Positions 1-5,696 of a DNA stretch of 6,061 nucleotides are shown here, in pieces. Position numbers and translations under genes: made by a program. Source of the DNA: an uncultured Alphaproteobacteria bacterium (lineage in GTDB: Bacteria > Pseudomonadota > Alphaproteobacteria > Micavibrionales > Micavibrionaceae); contig CAKZMN010000150.1 in assembly GCA_937128575.1 (NCBI GenBank), positions 1 through 6,061 on the forward strand, in the 5' to 3' direction. How positions within the stretch are numbered: the first letter of the stretch is position 1; the number at the start of each line of letters is the position of its first letter. The notes under the pieces are model-generated. The model was not told where the DNA came from and did no database searches. It saw only the letters and a program-made list of their open reading frames with translations.

Positions 1-13
1 AACAAAAAGCGTA

Positions 14-616
14 GTGGCTATAATGAATGATGGCCCCCTGCAGCATTTAATCAAAACGCTTTCCGCGCTGCCCGGTTTGGGTAATCGTTCGGCAAGGCGC
101 ATCGCGCTGCATTTATTAAACAGGCGCGAAACGCTGATGATGCCGCTATCACGTACACTCGCCAGAGCCGCCGAAGAAATCAAAGAATGTAATTTATGCG
201 GGAATTTAGATGCCCACGACCCATGCGGCATTTGCCTAGATGGCAAGCGCGACACCAGCAAAATTTGCGTGGTCGCGCAGGTCAGCGACCTATGGGCGAT
301 TGAACGTACGCACGCCTATAAGGGCGTTTATCACGTGCTCGGCGGGCTATTATCGGCGCTTGATGGAATTGGACCAGAAAATTTACGCATTGATGGGCTG
401 AAAGTGCGCACATCAAACGGCAGCGCGCAAGAAATCATCCTAGCGCTCAGCGCGACTGTCGATGGACAATCCACGGCGCATTATATTTCTGATGCCTTAA
501 ACGGTACAGGAATGGAAATCACGCATCTGGCGCATGGCGTGCCGGTGGGCGGGGAACTGGACTATCTCGATGATGGCACAATCACCACCGCCCTAAAGTC
601 ACGCAAACGCGCCTAA
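14..616 (+). CDS. recR: Recombination mediator protein RecR
   Basis: RecR works with RecF and RecO to load RecA onto SSB-coated single-stranded DNA during gap repair in the cytoplasm. The 200-residue product matches the usual family length (about 200). An N-terminal helix-hairpin-helix segment contains LPGLGNRSARR (residues 19-29). A four-cysteine zinc finger follows (C59, C62, C71, C74). The Toprim domain starts near ICVVAQ (84-89), has the conserved Glu at E97, and continues through LDGIGP (116-121) and ATVDGQ to the C-terminal HGVPVGGELD signature (174-183). The start is uncertain. GTG at 14 overlaps a possible upstream stop (TAG, 12-14), which would suit translational coupling to an upstream gene, often ybaB. 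ATG at 23 gives MNDGPLQ and is equally plausible; neither has a clear Shine-Dalgarno sequence. The reading frame is open to the window edge. The family assignment is secure. Confidence 0.96.
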   Translation: MAIMNDGPLQHLIKTLSALPGLGNRSARRIALHLLNRRETLMMPLSRTLARAAEEIKECNLCGNLDAHDPCGICLDGKRDTSKICVVAQVSDLWAIERTHAYKGVYHVLGGLLSALDGIGPENLRIDGLKVRTSNGSAQEIILALSATVDGQSTAHYISDALNGTGMEITHLAHGVPVGGELDYLDDGTITTALKSRKRA

Positions 617-618
617 TA

Positions 619-954
619 TTATTCTTTTTCAGACACATACACCGTAGCGGCGCCATCAACGGCAAGAACCGCTATATGCTCATAATGCGCAGTGTTATCG
701 CCGCCAATGGATAAATCGTAATATACGCCCGCAGGGAAATAATGATCCGCGCTCGTTGCACTTACGCCTGCGTCACCAAACTTCATATAAATCGGCGCCG
801 TGGCAAACACACTAATGATGCGCGTACCGTCCGCAAACGCCGTCGCATTGCGCGCAGAAACGCCGCCCGCACTAATGCTATGGCTACCGCCATTTTTAAA
901 GCGTAGCGCGGGGATCGGGTTATCATTGGAATCTTGGGGCAAAAATGTAGACAT
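619..954 (-). CDS. Small beta-rich protein resembling phage-encoded proteins (hypothetical)
   Basis: The product is a 111-residue protein of unknown function. The ATG at 954 is chosen because an AAGGAG Shine-Dalgarno sequence lies 7 nt upstream. An ATG at 981 would add nine residues but falls right after a terminator T-tract. The protein has no signal peptide, membrane segment or cysteine. It opens with a polar FLPQDSNDNPIPALRF segment and then alternates short hydrophobic stretches with Gly/Ala/Ser turns (about residues 24-111), which suggests an all-beta fold. From memory, small proteins in tailed-phage and prophage structural regions share this layout: a 'NPIPAL' start, a central 'F(A)T...IxxKFGDxG..A' strand, an 'ADHYFPAG' turn, and a 'VYVSE' end. 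No other phage gene is present here, so it may be an isolated or domesticated gene. It converges on recR with a 2-bp gap. Coding status is well supported; any function is not. Confidence 0.75.
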   Translation of the reverse strand: MSTFLPQDSNDNPIPALRFKNGGSHSISAGGVSARNATAFADGTRIISVFATAPIYMKFGDAGVSATSADHYFPAGVYYDLSIGGDNTAHYEHIAVLAVDGAATVYVSEKE

Positions 955-961
955 GGTGTTT

Positions 962-967
962 CTCCTT
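962..967 (-). promoter_or_regulatory. Ribosome binding site of the small phage-like gene
   Basis: On the minus strand AAGGAG lies 7 nt before the ATG at 954. This is the strongest Shine-Dalgarno sequence in the window and fixes that ATG as the start, rather than the in-frame ATG at 981. Confidence 0.8.
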
Positions 968-982
968 AAAAAAATAAACATG

Positions 983-1013
983 AAAAAACCGCCACTTCAA
1001 ACATGAAGGGCGG
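983..1013 (-). terminator. Intrinsic terminator hairpin in the leader of the small gene
   Basis: On the minus strand a GC-rich stem-loop is followed immediately by six T residues (988-983). The outer stem is CCGCC (1013-1009) with GGCGG (993-989). The inner stem is CTTCA (1008-1004) with TGAAG (999-995). There is one bulged base (994) and a 4-nt loop (1003-1000). It lies 85 nt past the stop codon of the wzc-like gene, so it can terminate the exopolysaccharide operon. A separate sigma70-like promoter lies between that stop and the hairpin, so the hairpin also sits in the 5' leader of the small gene, about 16 nt before its ribosome binding site. It could act as a simple operon terminator, an attenuator, or both. 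Confidence 0.7.
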
Positions 1014-1050
1014 CAAACTTAAAACGGTTCTGTGGTGTTTCCGTGATTGT

Positions 1051-1079
1051 TTTATAATATAGAGACCACAAAATGTAAA
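1051..1079 (-). promoter_or_regulatory. Predicted sigma70-type promoter of the small gene
   Basis: On the minus strand TTTACA (1079-1074, 5 of 6 to TTGACA) is followed by a 17-nt spacer and TATAAA (1056-1051, 5 of 6 to TATAAT). This predicts a transcription start near 1044, about 90 nt upstream of the ATG at 954. The promoter lies entirely in the intergenic gap after the wzc-like stop codon, so the small gene probably has its own transcript. A short AGGAA/TTCCT inverted repeat (1092-1079) overlaps the upstream edge of the -35 box. Confidence 0.5.
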
Positions 1080-1097
1080 GGAATTTTTTCCTATTTG

Positions 1098-3263
1098 TTA
1101 TATATCACCATACCCATAGCGCGCATGTTTGCGTAAATTAACATGCGTCAAAACAAACGACAGCGCGCTGTGATTAATATCGGTGAATTTCTTAACGCCG
1201 CTCGCCACAGACTCGCGGCGGGTTTTGTTCCACGCCACGACATACAACATATGATCAGACAATGTCGCCATCAAACGCGCATCCGATACCTCCAGACAGG
1301 CAGGCGTATCAATAATCACCAGATCATATACTTCGCGCAGCGATTGCGTCAGCGTCGAAAGCTTGTCCGAGCCAATCATATCCAGCGCTGTATGCGGCAC
1401 GCTGCGCCCAAAAATCATATGTGCGCCAGAAAGCTCATCCTTATGAATGATCTCCTTAATGTCTTTTTCACCGCTTAAATAATCAACCAGTGATCGATCA
1501 TTAGAAACCCCAGCCGCAACATGCAAATTCGGCGCGCGAAGGTCGCTATCAATCACAATAACGCGGTCCCCCGATTTCGCCGCCAGCCGCGCAAGCCAAA
1601 GCGAGAGCGTAGTCTTGCCCTCCCCCGAGAAAGAAGACGTCAAAGTAATAACCTTCGGCTTTACGCCGTCAGGCGCGCGCAAATTTAAAATCATACGCAA
1701 CGTCCGCACCGCGTCCGCTATGTTAGAGGTCGGCTTATCCAAAACATGCATGCCCAGTTTTGGGCGCCGCAAACCGCGCGCCACCGGAATCAGGCCGTAA
1801 CAGGGGAATTTCAAATCGCGCTCTAAATCCGCGCCGCTGCGGTAACTATTATCCAGCTTCTCCACCATAATGGCCGCAATCAGGGCCAGAAAGATCGAGA
1901 GCAAACCCGCCAGCGCGAAAATAAGCGGCTTACTCGGGAATGATGGATTGCGCGGTACGCGGGCATAGGAAATAACGCGCGCCTGCGCCTCTTGCATGTT
2001 TTTCTGCTCATCACTGCGTTTATAACTGGCGAGAAACACATCAAATACATGGCGCGCCACATCGGCCTCTCGCTCCAACTCACGCAGGCCAATCATCGCA
2101 CCATTATTTTCATGAATTTGATCCGTAATCGCGATAATTTCTTGCTTCAATACCGCAATGCGCGCCGCGGCAAAATCCATGTCGCCTTCCGCGGCGCGGT
2201 CTAAGTTCGCCACCTCATCACGCAGCGACTGACGAATTTCCGCAATTTTACGGCGGCGATTAATCATCTCCGGATGTTTTTCACCATACCGACTAGAAAG
2301 CTGTGATATCTCAGCCTCAAGCGCGGCTTTTTGCCCCTTAAGCTCACGCACCAAACTATTCGGCCCATCGTCCGCAATCGCCTCAAGCGCCTTATGATCA
2401 CCGCTCAAATCTTGAATTTGTTGCAAACGACTCTGCGCTCTGGCCTGTTCAGTTTTGGCCTGAATAAGCTGGGTATTGAGCTGTGATAATTGCTCCGCTG
2501 AGAACGTTGATTTTTGCCCCTCTAGCAGATTATGTGCGGCGCGGTAGCGCTCAACCTTTTCCTCTGCCGCGCGCAGATCGGAGCGCAAACCATCAAGACG
2601 ACCATCCAGCGTATCCGTTATTTTCTCGGTCTCTTGATATTCATCCGCGAAGCGCTGCTCGATATACATATCCGAAATTTTATTGGCAATCAGCGCGGCC
2701 TTGCGCGGATCATCAGAAACAAATTCAACCTGAATAGCGTAAGAGCCAGAAATAGAGCGCACCCGCAATCGATCCATAAAACGAGCGCTCGCATCATCAA
2801 TATCTTGTTCAACCCCGCTATGTGGAACGTTTTCCAGCTCTTCGCCATAAACGGAAAACTTCCTAAAGGCATCCCCCGCGCCGCTCGCATTTTTAAAACG
2901 CGGGTTAAATTCAGGGTCTGCCATCAAATCAAGGCGCTTAATCACGCTGCGAACCATGGAGCCGGAGCGCAAAATCTCTAACTCATTCATAACCAGCGCA
3001 CCGTCATAAGCACCAGAGCCAAGAACGCGATCAAGCTTATCCATTGGGTTTTGCGGAGCCTGCCCATCTAACAGGATAATAGTGCGCGCCGTATATTCTG
3101 GCGTAATCATCCGCATCGCAACAAACCCCAGCGCGATGCCCGCCAAAATAAACGCGATAAATAAATAACGACGCCGCCACATCATCAAAAGCAAAGCGCG
3201 CAAATCAACATCGGCGGCCCCAGAAGAGGCAGATGTACAATGTAATGGAGAAGCATCGCTCAT
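1098..3263 (-). CDS. Wzc/ExoP-like polysaccharide co-polymerase with BY-kinase domain
   Basis: This is an inner-membrane chain-length regulator fused to a bacterial tyrosine-kinase ATPase; in known systems it partners a Wza-type outer-membrane protein to assemble and export capsule or exopolysaccharide. The 721 residues show a Wzz domain with a first membrane helix (about 33-50) followed by PEYTA (55-59). A long periplasmic coiled-coil region (about 210-400) carries RYGEKHPEM (325-333). A proline-rich segment (437-446) precedes a second membrane helix (about 447-466). The cytosolic ATPase has Walker A SGEGKTT (546-552), Walker A' VIVIDSDLRAP (568-578) and Walker B YDLVIIDTP (646-654). The EX2RX2R oligomerisation motif appears as DAVRTLR (517-523), with Asp for Glu. 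The protein ends at HARYGYGDI with only two tyrosines (Y716, Y718) where relatives usually carry a tyrosine-rich tail. It starts 3 bp after the wza-like gene, so the two are probably translationally coupled. Family confidence is high; the polymer is unknown. Confidence 0.94.
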   Translation of the reverse strand: MSDASPLHCTSASSGAADVDLRALLLMMWRRRYLFIAFILAGIALGFVAMRMITPEYTARTIILLDGQAPQNPMDKLDRVLGSGAYDGALVMNELEILRSGSMVRSVIKRLDLMADPEFNPRFKNASGAGDAFRKFSVYGEELENVPHSGVEQDIDDASARFMDRLRVRSISGSYAIQVEFVSDDPRKAALIANKISDMYIEQRFADEYQETEKITDTLDGRLDGLRSDLRAAEEKVERYRAAHNLLEGQKSTFSAEQLSQLNTQLIQAKTEQARAQSRLQQIQDLSGDHKALEAIADDGPNSLVRELKGQKAALEAEISQLSSRYGEKHPEMINRRRKIAEIRQSLRDEVANLDRAAEGDMDFAAARIAVLKQEIIAITDQIHENNGAMIGLRELEREADVARHVFDVFLASYKRSDEQKNMQEAQARVISYARVPRNPSFPSKPLIFALAGLLSIFLALIAAIMVEKLDNSYRSGADLERDLKFPCYGLIPVARGLRRPKLGMHVLDKPTSNIADAVRTLRMILNLRAPDGVKPKVITLTSSFSGEGKTTLSLWLARLAAKSGDRVIVIDSDLRAPNLHVAAGVSNDRSLVDYLSGEKDIKEIIHKDELSGAHMIFGRSVPHTALDMIGSDKLSTLTQSLREVYDLVIIDTPACLEVSDARLMATLSDHMLYVVAWNKTRRESVASGVKKFTDINHSALSFVLTHVNLRKHARYGYGDI

Positions 3264-3266
3264 GGT

Positions 3267-3851
3267 TTAGAAAAACCTTTCCTGCACCGTAACGATATCA
3301 CCCGGATGAATGGGAGTGTCGATGGGCATTTTTTTGGATGCACCATCAAGGCCGCGTACAATTTCAATCCGGCGACGATTGGCGCGATAGGTAAATCCCC
3401 CCGCCAGCGCAACAGCCTTCAGCGCGCTAATGTGATGGACATATTCATACCGCCCCGGCGCGCGCACCTCCCCCATAATATAAAAAGGTCGATAAGCCGC
3501 AATTTCAATCGTAACATTTGGGTCAACCAAATACCCATCGGCAAGCTTCTTTGTAATGATCATTTCGGCCTCACGCAGGGTCAAGCGCGACAGCTCAACC
3601 TCCCCAATCAGGGGGATAGAAACATAACCATTTCCATCAATACTATACGTATCGGAAATCTGACCTTCTTCAAAGACTGTTATTTTAATTTTATCTTCTG
3701 AATCAAGCTGATAAGCATCAATATTGATTCGCTTTTCTGGCTGTAATTGAGTCTCAGTAACGTCTTGCGCCCGCACAGAAAAATTCACGCACATCATCAA
3801 CATCAAAACACCAATCAAAGACAGTCTCAAAATGCGCATTTGCATAGTCAT
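3267..3851 (-). CDS. Wza/GumB-like polysaccharide export protein (Poly_export plus SLBB)
   Basis: This is a short polysaccharide export protein of the outer-membrane auxiliary family. It has 194 residues, in the range of short GumB/ExoF-type proteins and about half the length of E. coli Wza. An N-terminal hydrophobic signal sequence (about 6-21) ends near VRAQD, with likely cleavage after A28. The single Cys (C21) is not in a convincing lipobox, so a lipoprotein is unlikely. The Poly_export region runs from YQLDSEDKI (47-55) through DGNGYVSIPLIGEV (72-85) to DPNVTIEI (110-117). An SLBB-like domain follows with IMGEVRAPGRYEY (125-137), ALKAVALAGGFTYRAN (143-158) and a final PGDIVTVQERFF. The start is uncertain among ATGs at 3851, 3845 and 3839, and none has a strong Shine-Dalgarno sequence. 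It is the first gene of a two-gene unit with the Wzc-like gene and probably forms the exit channel for the same polymer. Confidence 0.93.
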   Translation of the reverse strand: MTMQMRILRLSLIGVLMLMMCVNFSVRAQDVTETQLQPEKRINIDAYQLDSEDKIKITVFEEGQISDTYSIDGNGYVSIPLIGEVELSRLTLREAEMIITKKLADGYLVDPNVTIEIAAYRPFYIMGEVRAPGRYEYVHHISALKAVALAGGFTYRANRRRIEIVRGLDGASKKMPIDTPIHPGDIVTVQERFF

Positions 3852-3915
3852 GAACCAAACTTGAACCGAAAATTGGACGAAGAAAGCGACACAATCAATG
3901 ATCGCAATAGTGAAT

Positions 3916-3945
3916 ACTATAGCAACCTTAACGCTTGCCCTTTAA
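3916..3945 (-). promoter_or_regulatory. Possible extended -10 promoter for the wza-wzc pair
   Basis: On the minus strand an extended -10 element, TGC followed by TATAGT (3924-3916, hexamer 5 of 6), lies about 65 bp before the wza-like start. A poor -35 match, TTAAAG (3945-3940), lies 18 nt upstream. This is consistent with the export pair having its own promoter downstream of the response regulator. A GANTC site (GAGTC, 3954-3958), the target of the alphaproteobacterial CcrM methylase, lies just upstream; this may be chance. Confidence 0.35.
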
Positions 3946-3965
3946 CCAAACAAGAGTCGACACAT

Positions 3966-3990
3966 AAAAATTAGGGAGTTATTCAACCCT
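3966..3990 (-). terminator. Possible weak terminator after the response regulator gene
   Basis: Just past the response regulator stop codon, the minus strand reads AGGG-TT-gaat-AA-CT-CCCT (3990-3973), followed by AA and a run of five T (3970-3966). The stem is short (four plus two pairs with a 2-nt bulge), so termination would be inefficient. Partial readthrough into the wza-like gene is plausible. Confidence 0.3.
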
Positions 3991-3991
3991 T

Positions 3992-4825
3992 CTAGGCAGG
4001 AGTCTCAACATCGCCCGGCGTAATAACATGCTCAACAATCGCCGATCCGGTGGGGACATCTAACAAACGTACGGTCACCTCAACGGGCGTAGCGCCGCTG
4101 GAGACGATATCTTTAAAACCACCAATGGCTTCAGCAAATCGATTGGCGGCATCAACGGGCTCTGTCTCATATTGAGGACGCTGCAACATCAAGGCATATT
4201 CATACTTCGCCGTTTGCCCAATAATATCACTCTGACGGCGCAATAGCACAAGGTACTGCGACAGTTTCGCCACCGCATAATCCGCGGCGTACGGCCCATC
4301 AAGTTCAAAAATTTCTTTGTAATTGCTCATGAAGATAAACAAGATGAAAGTCTTTTCACCATAACGGTCAGCACGATCAATGGCAGAGAGGAACAACTGA
4401 TTAAAAGCAGATTTAGCAATCACACCACCCGCACTCGGGAAATCTTCGGAATCATCACCGATGCGGCTAACAAGCTCCACGAGGCGCTCCGCGCTCGCCA
4501 TTTTTTGCATCAGCGCATCACTATCCAGCGGTTTTGCCAGATAATCATTCATGCCCGCCTTAATCGCCTCTTCCTGTGATCCTTCATTACCCAGCAAAAT
4601 GATGTAGGGGTAATTTCTAACGCTGCGACGAATATTCAAAACAATCGGGCGCGCACTAGTTAGGGGGTTAGGATCCAAGAAGATAACATCAAACTCTTCG
4701 CTCGCCGCGCGTTCAACCGCGTCATTTTTAACCGTTTCAACAAAAACCTGGTGCGCAAGCGGCTCCAGCTTCGACTTGATCAATTGCGTGGTCATTTCAT
4801 CGCGATCAACAATAAGAATTTTCAT
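3992..4825 (-). CDS. Response regulator with degenerate GGDEF output domain
   Basis: The 277-residue protein has a receiver domain (about 1-120) and a C-terminal GGDEF-like domain (about 134-240). In the receiver, VDRDE (6-10) supplies acidic residues D7 and D9, D51 is the expected phospho-acceptor (FLDPNP), and GMNDYLAKP (91-99) carries the conserved K98. The usual switch Thr/Ser is replaced by G79. The second domain follows the GGDEF pattern: AFNQLF...AIDRADRYGEK (140-158), then ILFIFMSNYKEIFELDG (161-177), then RRQSDII (196-202). The signature motif reads AKYEY (206-210), the metal-binding Asp in the beta-1 region is F165, and the substrate Asn is F173. It is therefore unlikely to make c-di-GMP. 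RQSD (197-200) keeps RxxD with the usual five-residue spacing to the signature, so c-di-GMP binding is possible. The ATG at 4825 is chosen for its AAGGGG ribosome binding site and because the receiver begins MKILIVD; an in-frame ATG at 4897 would add 24 residues. It lies upstream of the export genes on the same strand. Confidence 0.85.
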   Translation of the reverse strand: MKILIVDRDEMTTQLIKSKLEPLAHQVFVETVKNDAVERAASEEFDVIFLDPNPLTSARPIVLNIRRSVRNYPYIILLGNEGSQEEAIKAGMNDYLAKPLDSDALMQKMASAERLVELVSRIGDDSEDFPSAGGVIAKSAFNQLFLSAIDRADRYGEKTFILFIFMSNYKEIFELDGPYAADYAVAKLSQYLVLLRRQSDIIGQTAKYEYALMLQRPQYETEPVDAANRFAEAIGGFKDIVSSGATPVEVTVRLLDVPTGSAIVEHVITPGDVETPA

Positions 4826-4833
4826 GTATTTAG

Positions 4834-4839
4834 CCCCTT
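4834..4839 (-). promoter_or_regulatory. Ribosome binding site of the response regulator
   Basis: On the minus strand AAGGGG lies 8 nt before the ATG at 4825 and supports that start over the in-frame ATG at 4897, whose upstream AAGGA is too close to the start codon. Confidence 0.65.
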
Positions 4840-4956
4840 GGAATAACAAAAGCGACGCATAAGGATACAGCGCCATACTTAAATCAGCTTGCACCATGAT
4901 CCTTAAAAAACCATCAAAATGAAAGGATTAATTTTCAAGCGCAAATCAACCAATAA

Positions 4957-4978
4957 GGGCGGCGCCACAATCGCGCCC
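4957..4978. other. GC-rich hairpin in the divergent intergenic region
   Basis: GGGCG plus CG (4957-4964, with a bulged G at 4962) can pair with CGCGCCC (4972-4978) around a 7-nt loop. No T-tract follows on either strand, so it is not a typical terminator. It lies in the 237-bp region between the divergent response regulator and rnd genes, about 130 nt upstream of the response regulator start. It could be a structured leader, an operator, or chance; the rest of that region shows nothing firm apart from the possible rnd promoter. Confidence 0.3.
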
Positions 4979-4991
4979 ATGCATCATTGCT

Positions 4992-5020
4992 TTGATCTTC
5001 AATATCCGGTGTGCTAAAAC
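4992..5020 (+). promoter_or_regulatory. Possible promoter of rnd-kdsD
   Basis: TTGATC (4992-4997, 4 of 6) and TAAAAC (5015-5020, 4 of 6) are separated by 17 nt, and the -10 element is preceded by TGC, as in extended -10 promoters. A transcript would start near 5027, about 35 nt before the rnd ATG. The hexamer matches are modest. Confidence 0.35.
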
Positions 5021-5062
5021 CCTGTCTTAAGCCAATTAAACAAGATCGAGCATAGAGAATTT

Positions 5063-5674
5063 ATGACTATACATTTACACAAAGGCGACCTGCCAAGCGG
5101 CCTCACATTCGGTGACAGCATCGCCGTTGATACAGAGACCAGAGGATTAAACCCGCATAGAGACCCCCTATGCCTAGTGCAGCTATCCGCCGGCGATGGC
5201 GAAGCGCACCTAGTGCAGGTTGATCGCGAAACTTATGACGCGCCAAATTTGAAAAAGTTACTCTCTAACCCTGATGTAACAACGCTTTATCACTTTGCCC
5301 GTTTTGACGTGGCCATCATCAAAAAATATTTAGGCGTTGAAGTTGGTAAGGTTTACTGCACGCGCACCGCGTCCAAATTGGTACGCACCTATACAGATCG
5401 CCATGGCTTGCGTGATGTATGTCGTGAATTGCTCGGCGTAGATTTAAACAAACAGCAGCAATCTTCCGATTGGGGCGCGGCCGACCTAACGCCCGAACAA
5501 TTAAAATATGCCGCCAATGACGTGTTTCATTTACATACATTGCGCGAAAAATTTGACGAGATGCTAATCCGCGAAGGTCGTATGGAACTGGCCCAGCGCT
5601 GTTTTGACTTCCTATCCTTGCGCGCCGACCTTGATCTTGAAGGCTGGCCGGAAATTGATATTTTCGCGCATTAA
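5063..5674 (+). CDS. rnd: Ribonuclease D, short DEDDy 3'-5' exonuclease
   Basis: This is an RNase D-family 3'-5' exoribonuclease that acts in the cytoplasm, mainly in trimming tRNA and other stable-RNA 3' ends. All DEDDy catalytic positions are visible: D23 and E25 in AVDTET (Exo I), D82 in HFARFD (Exo II), and Y149 and D153 in KYAANDV (Exo III). GLRDVCRELLGVDLNKQQQSS (115-135) and DWGAADLTPEQLKYA are also typical. At 203 residues it holds only the exonuclease domain and lacks the HRDC domains of the roughly 375-residue E. coli enzyme. Short versions are common in alphaproteobacteria, so this is not a truncation. The ATG at 5063 has only a weak GAG-type ribosome binding site. The kdsD gene starts 22 bp downstream on the same strand, so the two are probably cotranscribed, an arrangement common ahead of lipopolysaccharide transport genes in alphaproteobacteria. 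Confidence 0.93.
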   Translation: MTIHLHKGDLPSGLTFGDSIAVDTETRGLNPHRDPLCLVQLSAGDGEAHLVQVDRETYDAPNLKKLLSNPDVTTLYHFARFDVAIIKKYLGVEVGKVYCTRTASKLVRTYTDRHGLRDVCRELLGVDLNKQQQSSDWGAADLTPEQLKYAANDVFHLHTLREKFDEMLIREGRMELAQRCFDFLSLRADLDLEGWPEIDIFAH

Positions 5675-5696
5675 TCCAAAGAAAGCATACAGGGCC

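Noticed and set aside
955..981. Start of the small protein at the ATG at 981
   Set aside because: That ATG lies right after the terminator T-tract with no ribosome binding site, and the strong AAGGAG points to the ATG at 954.
1079..1092. Short inverted repeat AGGAA-tttt-TTCCT after the wzc-like stop as a terminator
   Set aside because: The stem is only five mostly A-T pairs with no clean T-tract after it on the minus strand; the hairpin at 983-1013 is far better.
2532..2981. A 149-codon plus-strand open frame opposite the wzc-like gene
   Set aside because: It is antisense to a gene with clear domain motifs, and its translation shows no recognisable domain and has the composition of a shadow frame.
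3306..3701. A 131-codon plus-strand open frame opposite the wza-like gene
   Set aside because: It mirrors the coding strand of a well-supported export protein, and its product has no recognisable features.
3747..3974. A 75-codon plus-strand open frame across the wza-like start and its upstream gap
   Set aside because: It overlaps the signal-peptide region of the export protein antisense, has low-complexity polar composition, and shows no recognisable domain.
4823..4897. A 24-residue N-terminal extension of the response regulator from the ATG at 4897
   Set aside because: The receiver domain begins at MKILIVD and the ATG at 4825 has a well-placed AAGGGG, while the AAGGA before 4897 is too close to the start codon.
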